From the IMG/VR virus record IMGVR_UViG_3300024520_000318, positions 1 through 32,332 of that record: a stretch of DNA of 32,332 nt. One strand, 5' to 3'. The notes under the pieces were generated by a model, which was given only the letters and a program-made list of their open reading frames with translations, did not search any database and was not told the DNA's origin. Shown here piece by piece: positions 14,183 to 22,895 of the stretch. A program made the translations under genes and the position numbers. This DNA comes from a virus. The stretch's first letter is position 1. Each line of letters begins with the position of its first letter.

Positions 14183-14455
14183 ATGGCGTTAAACGTCGCC
14201 GCTTTGTTCGCGAGCGTGGTCCATAGCGCCCCCCTTCCGCCCGTGGTGGCGTCGGGTTTGTGGGCGAGCGTGGTCCATAGCGCCCCCCTTCCGCCCGTGG
14301 TGGCGTCGGGTTTGTGGGCGAGCGTGGTACACGATACAGCAACACCGCCAACCCCGGGCGGTGGCAACCCGCCGCCGTTTCAAGGTGGCACGTTTCAAGA
14401 CGGCTTTTTTCAAGGCGTCCAAAATTTTCAACCAACAACATTAGGATCAAAATGA
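14183..14455 (+). CDS. Small Pro-rich protein with exact 18-residue tandem repeat
   Basis: A 90-residue protein with two complete copies of an 18-residue unit (ASVVHSAPLPPVVASGLW) and a third cut short at ASVVH. The C-terminal part has GGGNPPPF then FQGGTFQDGFFQ, an aromatic/Gln motif also seen in small phage virion proteins. The start is ATG 14183, five bases after GGGGGG. The repeats are Pro/Val rich and probably extended. It lies between the fibre and the tail chaperone and ends in a four-base overlap (ATGA) with the latter. Function is unknown. Confidence 0.65.
   Translation: MALNVAALFASVVHSAPLPPVVASGLWASVVHSAPLPPVVASGLWASVVHDTATPPTPGGGNPPPFQGGTFQDGFFQGVQNFQPTTLGSK
14210..14328 (+). repeat. 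Perfect 54-bp tandem duplication with partial third copy
   Basis: Copy one (14210-14263) and copy two (14264-14317) are identical over all 54 bases, followed by 11 further matching bases (14318-14328). The period is a multiple of three, so the reading frame is kept. Absence of even synonymous differences points to a very recent duplication or to ongoing slippage. Confidence 0.95.
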
Positions 14456-14931
14456 AACCCCGAAAAAATCCCCGACAAATCCCCGATAAACCCCACTATT
14501 TGGAGATCGATATTTGTGGCCGGCCCACAAATTGGCGCGTGCCGTCATCCCCTAAAACCTCGCGGATAATTGCGTTTCTTCAATCTTCCGGGGTAATGGA
14601 CGCCGCCGCGCGTGCCGAAACGGGCGAGGATATCGTTAAAAACCTGGGTGCAGATCTTCCGGCGCTTTTTTCGTGTCAGGGCGCTATGTTGGGGTTTTGC
14701 TGGTTCGACCCGGGGCAAGATCTGGAAACCCCGGAACCCCGCCCCCGCGCGGATCTATTCGCCTACGGGGAAAGTATTTTTGAAGAGTTACATGAGGAGG
14801 GGTGGACTAACGCCCACGTCCAAAAAGCGTTCGTACAACTAACAGAGCGGGTGGTAGCGTCGTTCATAGGGCAAAAAGAGGTTTCGGCGCGTGTCGATTT
14901 TTTGGAACAACCGCCGGTCATACGGAGTTAA
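14452..14931 (+). CDS. Tail assembly chaperone, short form (lambda G-like)
   Basis: A 159-residue protein starting at ATG 14452 in a four-base overlap with the previous gene; AGGATC stands upstream, so the longer frame from 14314 is rejected. It lies directly before the tape measure, like lambda gpG, which binds the tape measure and recruits tail tube subunits during tail assembly. The N terminus is basic, followed by a mixed alpha-beta domain (HYLEIDICGRPTNWRV) and helical segments (EELHEEGWTNAHVQKAFVQL). Near its end the frame contains a T TTT TTG heptamer at 14898-14904 by which some ribosomes would change frame. In the zero frame translation stops at 14929-14931. Confidence 0.8.
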   Translation: MKPRKNPRQIPDKPHYLEIDICGRPTNWRVPSSPKTSRIIAFLQSSGVMDAAARAETGEDIVKNLGADLPALFSCQGAMLGFCWFDPGQDLETPEPRPRADLFAYGESIFEELHEEGWTNAHVQKAFVQLTERVVASFIGQKEVSARVDFLEQPPVIRS

Positions 14932-15239
14932 TAGCCCTGGACATCGGCGTTAATTTTTTGGGTGACCCGTGGGGGTTTGAAGAACTCACCCGCGCCCAAA
15001 AATTAGATATGCTGGCATATTGGCATATACAGAAAAAACCAAGCGAAGCGCGGTGGTTGCTATCGTCGCCGGCGACTATGCGCGATCTATACGATATACT
15101 ACTGACGCACCACGGAAAGGCGCCCCGAAGCCTTTTTAGCGGTGGGAAAAAATCAACCATAGATCCCCAGGTAAAAAAAGCCTGGGCTAATACCACCGGA
15201 TCGGACGCTGGCGCGGTCGATTGGTGGGCGGCGGGGTAA
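14452..15239 (+). CDS. Tail assembly chaperone, frameshift product (GT-like), -1 at 14904
   Basis: Reading the zero frame from 14452 to 14904 and then re-reading base 14904 in the -1 frame joins the chaperone to an open frame that runs to TAA 15237-15239. It gives about 151 + 111 = 262 residues. The -1 frame is open without a stop from the slip site, has no ATG or good ribosome binding site, and its protein (GDPWGFEELTRAQKLDML...) looks coding well upstream of the only start candidate, TTG 14958. Its stop lies two bases before the tape measure ATG. This is the arrangement of lambda G/GT and most siphoviruses, where a fixed ratio of G to GT sets tail assembly. Stop-free reading and site phase are seen directly; the function is from the family. 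Confidence 0.82.
14898..14904 (+). promoter_or_regulatory. -1 ribosomal frameshift site T TTT TTG
   Basis: The heptamer lies in the right phase: zero-frame codons are GAT TTT TTG GAA, giving X XXY YYZ = T TTT TTG. A possible stimulatory stem, CGCCG (14912-14916) with CGGCG (14945-14949), starts seven bases downstream, the usual spacing. The stem is short and the loop long, so it is uncertain. Confidence 0.82.
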
Positions 15240-15241
15240 AA

Positions 15242-17329
15242 ATGGCAGACGATCGCACGGTTTACAAGTTCGAAGGGGACGCGTCGGGCCTAATTCGCGC
15301 GAGTAAAGCCGCCAAAACTAGCATAAAATCCCTGGGCACAACGTCTAAAAAGACGGATACTCAGCTAAAAAATATGCGGGTTCAATCTACGCTTTTAAGC
15401 CGGAGCCTTTTAAAGTTAAACGCCGCGTTTATGGCCGGCGCGAAATCTTCGGGGATGTTTGCCGCCGCAACGCTAGCCGCCGGCGCCGCTATGGGTCGCT
15501 TTTTCCAAAATATGGCGGACGCTCAAAACGAACTATCCGATCTAAGTTCACGAACGGGCGTATCCACTAAAAGTTTAGCGGGGCTTAGGCTAGCCGCGAA
15601 GGGTTCCGGACAAGATTTTAAAGCGGTTTCTAGCGCGTTAAAACCGCTCGCCCTACGGCTAGGTCAGGCAAATTTAGGGATGAAAACCGCGATTTTAGGG
15701 TTTAAAGCCGTCGGGGTTACCTCGTTACGGGCGGCGGACGGTGGCCTAAAAAGCGCGGACGCGGTCCTTTTAGAAATGACCGAAACGCTATCCGGTATGG
15801 AAAACCCCACGGAACGAGCGGTGGCGGCGTCGTTGGCGCTAGGGAGCGCGGGAACCAAATTGGTTCAGGCGTTGGGGGGTGAGAGTTTAAAGGAGTTTTC
15901 TGACGCGGCGGAAAAATTCGGGATGGACACCGGGCCGGCGGCGGCGCGGGCGGCGGACGAATGGCAACGGTCAATGGCAAACCTGGATTTGGTTATGCGT
16001 CCGTTCACCACCGATGTAATGGTTTGGGCTACCCGCCAAGTCAATAATTTTTCGTTGGCGTGGGTTTATTTGTCGACCCTTTTAGAGGAGTTGAGCAAAA
16101 ACATACTTCCCAATATGGGCAGCGCGCTCCTTTTAGCGTTCGTGGATTTGAACATTAAAGCCGTGGGCTATGCGGATAGCATTTTACAAACGTTTATGGG
16201 CGCCGCCGAAGGGTACGCAAAACTCATTGAACTAATCACCGGAAACACGGCGATTTCAGATAAGGTGTCCGAATATTCCCTCAAAATGAAAGACGCTGCC
16301 GACGGGATCAAAAAGTATTGGGACGGGGTAAAGGAAGACATAGGGACGAATTCAGAACTAGGTAAATCATTCGAAAAAGCCACGGAAAAGGCACAAGAGT
16401 TTTGGGATTGGCAGAACAAAATTTTAGAGCAAAGGGCGGGGGGAGGCTTGCCCACGCCGGACGGCGCCAGCGGCGGCGGGTGGGAAGATATAGATCTTTC
16501 CGCTTCCGGCGGTGCGGGCATTGTTGAACACGGCGACGGGTTAGGTATAGATCTTTCCGCTTCCGGCGGGAAATTAATAGAGATCCACGATCAAGCGTTG
16601 GAAAAATTAGGCGAAACATCCGAAATATTAGACGGAATCACGGGCCAAATGACCGATCTAACCGATCCCACCGGCCTATTTAGAGACATTTTAGGCGAAA
16701 TTTCGGGAACGATGGAAGCGATCGCGGAAGCCGATTTTTCTACGTTAGAGGGTACACTAGGTGCGGTTTCCGCCGGGTTTAAATCGCTCGGTAACATCAT
16801 GAAAGGCGTTATTGATCAGCAAATACGCGCGAATGATGAACTAACGGAAAAACAGAAAAAGAACCTGAAAATACTTTTTGCCATACAAAAAGCCAGTGCG
16901 ATTACTTCGATCGTAATCGACACCGCCAGCGCAATAGTGCGGGCGCTTGCGGAATTAGGCCCGGTGGCTGGGGGTATCGCGTCCGGATTTATCGCCGCCA
17001 CGGGGATCGCCCAGGCTGCCACCGTTGCAAGCCAAAAACCACCCTTTCATATCGGGGGGATTATCCCCGCCGCCCCTGGGCGTCAGGGCGTCCAAATCAA
17101 CGCGCTACCCGGGGAGGCGGTGTTAAACCGGGACGCCACGGCGGGGTTAGGTGCGGAAGGGGTGGCGGGGCTAAACAGCGGAAGAGGGGGTTCAAGCCCC
17201 GTTATGGTCGAAATGGTCTATAAGCACCGCGTGTTTGATGTTTTCGTGTCAGATAATATTTCGAAGGGCGGCCCATTGTCGGACGCGATAAATTCAGGGC
17301 GGCGAGTAGGCCACCGGTCAAGGGGTTAA
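15242..17329 (+). CDS. Tape measure protein
   Basis: A 695-residue, mostly helical protein that fills the tail tube and sets its length. The start is ATG 15242, two bases after the chaperone fusion stop, with GCGGGG upstream, rather than an in-frame GTG at 15221. The N-terminal half has long Ala/Lys/Leu helices with a hydrophobic patch near 65-85 (SGMFAAATLAAGAAMGRFF). A Gly/Ser-rich segment around 405-445 carries a duplicated IDLSASGG unit. The C-terminal part has a long hydrophobic region (SAIVRALAELGPVAGGIASGFIAATGIAQAATVAS, split by Gly) and the F-H-x-GG-I ... PGEAVLNRDAT motif found at the end of many tape measures. The short length for a siphovirus suggests a tail of roughly 100 nm, by the usual 1.5 angstrom per residue rule. 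Confidence 0.92.
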   Translation: MADDRTVYKFEGDASGLIRASKAAKTSIKSLGTTSKKTDTQLKNMRVQSTLLSRSLLKLNAAFMAGAKSSGMFAAATLAAGAAMGRFFQNMADAQNELSDLSSRTGVSTKSLAGLRLAAKGSGQDFKAVSSALKPLALRLGQANLGMKTAILGFKAVGVTSLRAADGGLKSADAVLLEMTETLSGMENPTERAVAASLALGSAGTKLVQALGGESLKEFSDAAEKFGMDTGPAAARAADEWQRSMANLDLVMRPFTTDVMVWATRQVNNFSLAWVYLSTLLEELSKNILPNMGSALLLAFVDLNIKAVGYADSILQTFMGAAEGYAKLIELITGNTAISDKVSEYSLKMKDAADGIKKYWDGVKEDIGTNSELGKSFEKATEKAQEFWDWQNKILEQRAGGGLPTPDGASGGGWEDIDLSASGGAGIVEHGDGLGIDLSASGGKLIEIHDQALEKLGETSEILDGITGQMTDLTDPTGLFRDILGEISGTMEAIAEADFSTLEGTLGAVSAGFKSLGNIMKGVIDQQIRANDELTEKQKKNLKILFAIQKASAITSIVIDTASAIVRALAELGPVAGGIASGFIAATGIAQAATVASQKPPFHIGGIIPAAPGRQGVQINALPGEAVLNRDATAGLGAEGVAGLNSGRGGSSPVMVEMVYKHRVFDVFVSDNISKGGPLSDAINSGRRVGHRSRG
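16489..16569 (+). repeat. Two 24-bp direct repeats inside the tape measure gene
   Basis: The same 24 bases, beginning TATAGATCTTTCCGCTTCC, occur at 16489-16512 and 16546-16569. They encode IDLSASGG twice, 19 residues apart. The repeat lies in a Gly/Ser-rich linker, where insertion or deletion by recombination would keep the frame and change protein length slightly. Confidence 0.9.
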
Positions 17330-17332
17330 AAA

Positions 17333-20300
17333 ATGTCTGATAGATCTAGAAGTCTTTACCGTGGTTTGTTGGTTCCCGATGGTGATTTGTCCGCGTTGTG
17401 GGACGCTGAAACGACCATAGATGAAGCCGGCAACCGCGCGGGGGTTCCCGATACCCCGTCACAAACGGAAGCCGTCCTAGAGGCGTCAGGGCACCAAATA
17501 GACACCGGCGATAATAGAAGCCTCGAAATCCTAACCCTTCGGGGCGGTTTCCCCGGTGAAGACGGCGCGGCGTTTGGGTGGAAACAAACCGCCGGCGCCG
17601 CCCAGGATTACCGTGGGTGGGATATTCCCCTATCTGTAGCCCAATTAGAGGTGGTAGACTACGACGTAAACGATGAACACAACCTACATTTACACCTGAT
17701 CAGTAAAACAAACACGGACGGAAGCGATCATTTGTTCTGTTTTTCTGATTTCGAATCCGGCGGAAATTTACGGGTACAGGTAAACCGCCGGGATTCGGGG
17801 GGGTGGTTGGGGGGTTTGTGGCCTAAAACAATAGCCACGACAACCCAGCCCTATGGGGGGCTTTATTGTTACCCTACGGGGCTTGTTTTGCCGTCTGGTA
17901 GGTTGCTTGTTTTTTATCTCACTTACAATACGGAAGACGCGGTTTTAGCGGGCGCGTTTTTTGCTAACGTTCGAATGAGCTATAGCGACGACAACGCGTC
18001 GTCATGGGTGCAGGGGTCTATTTTTTGTTTGGATTCCGAAATCGGAATTTCGCCCCCCATAACGCCTAGCGGGGATCTATTAAGTCCCCACAAAATGCGG
18101 GTAGCCTATAAAGACGGGCAAATTTTACTTTTAATATGGTTTAGACAGGGCGCAAATGTAGGGACCGATAGGAGTGGAATAGTGCAGTATGCTAGTGACG
18201 ATCTAGGCACTTCCTTTGTTCGAGTATCTAGTAGTTACGACACCGGCGCGGACGTTTCTTTTCCTGACATTACCGCCGCCGGGGATAATTTTGTAGTCGG
18301 GTGGATAAACGAGGCGGGCGGCGAGGTTCGAATAGCCACGATCGGATCCGCCTATGAAACATTAAATTGGGCGGCTCCACAACCCACCTGGGCGACGGCT
18401 AGCAATTCAAGGGCGTCAACATCTTCCCCGGATTGGCAAGGCATAGAGGCGGACGCGGAACTGGCTTTAACTACCGATGAAGACGGAACGGTGTATTTGT
18501 ACGCGTTTAGTTATCCTTATTCGGCCGGCGGTGTATTAGATCTATCGTCGGGGACGGTATACCGGAGCGCATCGGGGGGATTGGTAGACAGTTTTTCAGG
18601 TTTAGGACACGGATTCGGAAGCGGTACGGCGCAACAAGCGTTCAACATAGGAACCTTTTTTAAGCCCATGACTAACGACGCGGGGGCGCCCTATATTAAA
18701 CCGTTAGATCTAACCGCCGCACCGCACCGGGGGCGGATCGCGGTAGCCCATAGAGCGATCGGGGGGGATGGTCAACAAAGCGAACCTATACAAATAGGCG
18801 CCGGGGGTACTTTATATGTTTACTATATGGGCGGGTACACTCAAGTTTGTTTGCCGTCATTAGGAACCTATAGCCGGCAACCGTTCCGAAGTTGCTACGG
18901 ATCTACATGGTTCCCATATACCATCCCGGGGGATGCTAGTGGGGGCATATGGACGGAAATAGCCGCCGGCGTGCCTACATTATCCGCCATTGTCAGCCCC
19001 GGAAGGTATCGCCTACAAACACCGCCGGGGGTGTCCTATTATTTTGAGGATAATCTAAACCCTTCCGGGGTGGGTTTTTTACCGTCTCAAGTGGATTTCT
19101 ATGTAGGCCTATTGGGGATGTTTACCTATGAAGTGAATTCAGCCCCGTCTACTCAAAATGTCACGGTTTTAGTTGCGGAAGGGGGCGGGGGCGGCGTAGA
19201 AATTTCTATGGTGATCACGGATACCGGGATAGCTATTTTTGACGGTATATCGGGGGCGCCGCTTGCTACTATTTCTCCCCCGTTCGGGGCATTAAACACA
19301 AAAATACAAGTTTTATGGGCTATCCGTGGGACGGGGGATCCGCCGGCGGCGGGGGATTTTTCTTTATGGTTTCGTTTGTGGGATGCTAACGAAGATCGCA
19401 CCTGGACACACGGAACCACAATAAACACCCTAACATTCGGGGCTTCACCGGCGGATAGCCGGATCAGGTGGGGGGATACGGAGCTAGTGAACCCTTCGGA
19501 TCAATTTTGGGACGAATTCCAATACGCCTACGGGTCCGTAGATGACTTCGAAGGCCGGCGCTTTAATAATGTAGGGCTGCAATTATCTAACGGACAACAA
19601 AACCCCGGCGATCTATTCGGGCGCCCCTACGCCCCGACGCCCCTCTATGTTGACTCAAACGTGCGGGTTGCTTCGGTGGATGGACCTACGTTTGAGGCGG
19701 ATAATTGGGCGGTTAACGTCCGACATTTACAGGGCGGCGAAAACGTGATCCCTTCGGTTAGCCCTTCACCGGCGAAGCTATGGCGGAGCCAAACCGCCCC
19801 CGCCGGCGCGTCTATCGCGTTCCAACGCAACCCCGATACACAAGACGCCTGGGCTGCCAACGATTTCTACGCGATCCATTTTGAAAACGTGAATTTTAAA
19901 CGGGCGGCGCTAGAATATAGGATCGGCGGGGCGTGGGTTCCGGTGACGACTATCCAACTATTCCGCGAATTTAATTTCTCTAGAAACGGGCACACGATAC
20001 GCCCCCTGGGCGGCGATTCGGGTGGATTTTACGCCTATTACAACGAATTCAAGGGGCTAAAATTCGAATTTAACCCGGACGGGCAGAGTTCCGAGGTTGC
20101 CACGATAGCCCGAAATTCTGAAGGGGTGGCGTATACCGGCACGAACGCGAAACCGGCCACAATTTTTATAGACCCGGAAACGTTCGACCACACCACCGCC
20201 CCGGCTTCGGGCGTTGCTCATATTTGGTTTCGAAATATTACCGTTTTGGTCCCCCGGTCTGAAACGCCGTTTGAGGGTATCCGCTTGAACCTATGCCCCA

Positions 20301-20842
20301 CGGGTACACTACCCCCCGAAGCGTACTATGAGGCGGGGCAAATCATCCCCGGACCCGTTGCGGTGTTTGGTTGGGATTATTCCCGCGAGCGAAACATAAC
20401 AAAAACCCCCAACGTTGAAATAAACACCCTACGCGACGGAACCCGGCACGCCTACAAGGCGGGCGAACCCCGCCGGCGGGTCCGTTTTTCCTGGGCGGAA
20501 GGGGTGGATATCACCCAACTACGGACGGAATGGGGCGGCGGGGCTGATCCGGATTATGTGAAAATCGCCGCTACTGGCACCCCCGCCGCCCTACGGTCCG
20601 ACGGGGAGCTTTTAATGTGGGGGCTTTTAGACCGGATCGACGGTCCCGGGCTTCCGGTGGTGTACATTCCGAAGATCGATTTTTCCCAAAATGGGGATCC
20701 AAGTTACGACCCTCGCCAATACGCGCGCGGGGCTATCTACGGGCGGACTATGACGCCGGTGACGATGGAAACCGTGCTAGGTTCTGAAGAGGTTGACGAG
20801 GTTTATCGGCTAAATTCCGTCACCATTGAAGAGGAGTTATGA
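17333..20842 (+). CDS. Very large tail-tip protein with sialidase-type Asp boxes
   Basis: A 1169-residue protein, ATG three bases after the tape measure stop, with GGGG upstream. After an N-terminal tail-attachment region (about 1-100) the segment 105-450 has strand-turn repeats typical of a beta-propeller. Two sequences match the Asp-box S-x-D-x-G-x-T/S-W/F: SDDNASSW (218-225) and SDDLGTSF (288-295), 70 residues apart. Asp boxes mark sialidases and related glycan-binding propellers. Residues 540-720 look like a LamG or jelly-roll insert (YYFEDNLNPSG ... VDFYVGLLGMFTYEV), and the last 300 residues have baseplate-like strands (NVEINTLRDGTRHAY...). It probably forms or decorates the tail tip and may bind or cleave surface glycans; catalytic Arg triad and Tyr/Glu nucleophile were not located by eye, so enzyme activity is open. 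Next gene overlaps by four bases. Confidence 0.7.
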   Translation: MSDRSRSLYRGLLVPDGDLSALWDAETTIDEAGNRAGVPDTPSQTEAVLEASGHQIDTGDNRSLEILTLRGGFPGEDGAAFGWKQTAGAAQDYRGWDIPLSVAQLEVVDYDVNDEHNLHLHLISKTNTDGSDHLFCFSDFESGGNLRVQVNRRDSGGWLGGLWPKTIATTTQPYGGLYCYPTGLVLPSGRLLVFYLTYNTEDAVLAGAFFANVRMSYSDDNASSWVQGSIFCLDSEIGISPPITPSGDLLSPHKMRVAYKDGQILLLIWFRQGANVGTDRSGIVQYASDDLGTSFVRVSSSYDTGADVSFPDITAAGDNFVVGWINEAGGEVRIATIGSAYETLNWAAPQPTWATASNSRASTSSPDWQGIEADAELALTTDEDGTVYLYAFSYPYSAGGVLDLSSGTVYRSASGGLVDSFSGLGHGFGSGTAQQAFNIGTFFKPMTNDAGAPYIKPLDLTAAPHRGRIAVAHRAIGGDGQQSEPIQIGAGGTLYVYYMGGYTQVCLPSLGTYSRQPFRSCYGSTWFPYTIPGDASGGIWTEIAAGVPTLSAIVSPGRYRLQTPPGVSYYFEDNLNPSGVGFLPSQVDFYVGLLGMFTYEVNSAPSTQNVTVLVAEGGGGGVEISMVITDTGIAIFDGISGAPLATISPPFGALNTKIQVLWAIRGTGDPPAAGDFSLWFRLWDANEDRTWTHGTTINTLTFGASPADSRIRWGDTELVNPSDQFWDEFQYAYGSVDDFEGRRFNNVGLQLSNGQQNPGDLFGRPYAPTPLYVDSNVRVASVDGPTFEADNWAVNVRHLQGGENVIPSVSPSPAKLWRSQTAPAGASIAFQRNPDTQDAWAANDFYAIHFENVNFKRAALEYRIGGAWVPVTTIQLFREFNFSRNGHTIRPLGGDSGGFYAYYNEFKGLKFEFNPDGQSSEVATIARNSEGVAYTGTNAKPATIFIDPETFDHTTAPASGVAHIWFRNITVLVPRSETPFEGIRLNLCPTGTLPPEAYYEAGQIIPGPVAVFGWDYSRERNITKTPNVEINTLRDGTRHAYKAGEPRRRVRFSWAEGVDITQLRTEWGGGADPDYVKIAATGTPAALRSDGELLMWGLLDRIDGPGLPVVYIPKIDFSQNGDPSYDPRQYARGAIYGRTMTPVTMETVLGSEEVDEVYRLNSVTIEEEL

Positions 20843-22449
20843 GCTATCAACGCCCGTTAAGGTGGCTTGAAATGATCGACGATCTAACGTCGGTTGAATT
20901 CCTGCTATCGATCCGTTTTGCGGGGCGGGATTTCTATTTCTCAACCCGCCCGCGCGTGTTGCTAGATGAACGCGGGGAGCCTATCCAATACGACGGGGGG
21001 CTAGAGGCGAATTGGACGGACGCCCTTAACCTTTTCAACGAAAGCCCGACGCTTTTAGCGGTCCCCCTCGCGCTATTTTTCCCGGCGGATATCGCGGAAT
21101 TGATCGCCGCCGGTCACGGTTTATGGAGGGGCACCGGGGAGTTATCCCTATGGATCGAAGGGCGCCCCTATGAAGACCGGGTAATTTTGATAGACGGCTC
21201 TATGGTTGATCCGAGTTACGGCGCCGCCGGGGAGCCGGTTAAATTTTCCCTTGAAGCGAACGGATTTCAAGATACCGGAATAACGCATACCCCCACCCAA
21301 AAAGTTACGCGCGAAACCTGGACCAGCCCGGACGATAGCGCCCTTAATCTGTATTACCCGATCGTTTTCGGCACCCCCGGCGTCTATAAAGAACCGGACG
21401 GAACCGCCGCCACCACCTACGGATCGCCGGCGGTGGTTGTTAAAGGCGGATTTGCTCCTATTGCGGTCATAGCCGGGCATGAAGTCCAGGCGTCAACGGT
21501 GACGGCTACAAACGTATCTGTAGATCCGATCGTATCGGGGGTGTTGCCCGTATTAAAAACCGTGGATCTTTTAGGCCAACCGGTTTCAGTTATAGGGATA
21601 GCCACCCTCAATTATAACGCCGGTGATGAAATATGGATAACGTGGGATCAACCGTCCGGGGGCGGTCTATGGAATGAACGCCGGACAACCGCACGAACGG
21701 GCGCCGGGGAGCTAATACAATTTTTTCTTCGGCTTTCAACCCTAAAATTTGACGCCGGGATATGGCGGGCGGCTCAAATATCCCTGGATCAAGCGTTCAA
21801 TTTTTCGGGCTACATAAACGAGGCGGTACAGCCGTGGAAATACATAGAGCAAAACTTTTTGCCCTTGCTCCCTATTAGCGTTTTTTCCACCGCTTCCGGG
21901 GTTGCGTGCGTCGTTTGGCGTAAAGACGCGCAAAAATCCGACGCCATAGGGACGATCACCACCGGCGGGGGCGTTTTCCGCGTTGGTCCAGTGCAATACG
22001 AAAAGCAAAACATAGCGAATGATATCCGTTTAAGTTTCGCGCTAAACGCGGAAGAGGGGCACCCGATCCGCACCGTGGGCGTTATAGGGGACCGGGAACC
22101 AGACCCGGCGACGGAGCGGGATCTATTTTCAACCGAATACTCGCGCGCGTCTTTTTTTCGGTACGGTCCCGCCGCCGCGTCAATTAAAACGGACGTCATC
22201 TATGAAACCGCCACGGCGATCAACGTCCTACAATGGAAACACCGGGTCCAGGCGCTCCCCTATCGCGTGGTAAAATATAACGTACCGATCCGTTTGGGCT
22301 TTTTGCGCCGTGGGGATCTTGTGTTGGTTACCGATCCTGAAATTTATTTGGCCGACTATCTAGGGTTTGTTCGGAATATTGATTGGAAAGACGGAAAACC
22401 CACCCTTTCTATTGTTCTGGTAGATGACCCGCCCCGGGAAGACCGTTAA
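20839..22449 (+). CDS. Tail hub/tip protein (probable)
   Basis: A 536-residue protein with a four-base overlap (ATGA) with the previous gene. It starts with strands such as FLLSIRFAGRDFYFSTRP and DALNLFNESPTLLAVPLAL, then SLWIEGRPYEDRVILIDGSM, a layout that resembles hub proteins with domains similar to the phage T4 gp27 / lambda-type tail hubs. A long Val/Thr/Gly-rich middle follows, then a region with QPWKYIEQNFLPLLPISVFST and helical segments. The C-terminal 110 residues have YNVPIRLGFLRRGDLVLVTDPEIYLADYLGFVRNIDW, a beta-barrel-like segment seen at the end of hub proteins. It closes the tail-tip gene set with the large protein upstream. Assigned on place and general fold pattern. Confidence 0.6.
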   Translation: MSYQRPLRWLEMIDDLTSVEFLLSIRFAGRDFYFSTRPRVLLDERGEPIQYDGGLEANWTDALNLFNESPTLLAVPLALFFPADIAELIAAGHGLWRGTGELSLWIEGRPYEDRVILIDGSMVDPSYGAAGEPVKFSLEANGFQDTGITHTPTQKVTRETWTSPDDSALNLYYPIVFGTPGVYKEPDGTAATTYGSPAVVVKGGFAPIAVIAGHEVQASTVTATNVSVDPIVSGVLPVLKTVDLLGQPVSVIGIATLNYNAGDEIWITWDQPSGGGLWNERRTTARTGAGELIQFFLRLSTLKFDAGIWRAAQISLDQAFNFSGYINEAVQPWKYIEQNFLPLLPISVFSTASGVACVVWRKDAQKSDAIGTITTGGGVFRVGPVQYEKQNIANDIRLSFALNAEEGHPIRTVGVIGDREPDPATERDLFSTEYSRASFFRYGPAAASIKTDVIYETATAINVLQWKHRVQALPYRVVKYNVPIRLGFLRRGDLVLVTDPEIYLADYLGFVRNIDWKDGKPTLSIVLVDDPPREDR

Positions 22450-22466
22450 AATGAGGCGGGGGTCCA

Positions 22467-22895
22467 ATGTCCGAAGAAATAAACCAAAAATTGCGGGAAG
22501 ATAGAAAGCGTATAATTGTGTTGGAAGGCGAAGTTTCCACCTTAAAAGTCGACGTGGGGAAAATTTCCGTGACCCTTGACCAATCCGAAAAGCGCGCAAG
22601 TGATCGCCACGAAGCCACAAAAACCGCTCAAATTGAAATCAAAGAGCTATTGAAACGCCGTATCGAGGTTGACGAAGAACGCGAAAAAGACGCGCGCGAA
22701 TATCGACAAGAGCGGGAAAAACAGGAAAGGGAGGCGCAACTAACGCGTCAAAAATGGGCGCAAAGTCTCCTAAACCCCCAAACGCTGATCATTATTTTAG
22801 CGGTGGTTTTATCCTTATTCGGTATTCAGGCGGCGGATCTTTGGGGTCTAGCGTCCCCGGCGCCCACCACGGCCCAACCGCCCCAAAACCCATAA
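22467..22895 (+). CDS. Coiled-coil protein with C-terminal membrane helix; holin candidate (XhlA-like layout)
   Basis: A 142-residue protein. Residues 1-100 are a long charged helix, probably a coiled coil (many Glu, Lys, Arg in heptad spacing). Then LIIILAVVLSLFGIQAADL (about 107-125) forms one transmembrane segment, and a Pro/Ala tail ends the protein. This layout matches the XhlA/haemolysin-type phage membrane proteins that work with holins and an endolysin. It follows the tail module, the usual lysis-cassette place, with GGCGGGGG nine bases before ATG. No second membrane gene is seen, and the enzyme candidate lies far away at 7864, so the role stays open. Its last 48 bases are overlapped on the opposite strand by the resolvase gene. 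Confidence 0.65.
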   Translation: MSEEINQKLREDRKRIIVLEGEVSTLKVDVGKISVTLDQSEKRASDRHEATKTAQIEIKELLKRRIEVDEEREKDAREYRQEREKQEREAQLTRQKWAQSLLNPQTLIIILAVVLSLFGIQAADLWGLASPAPTTAQPPQNP

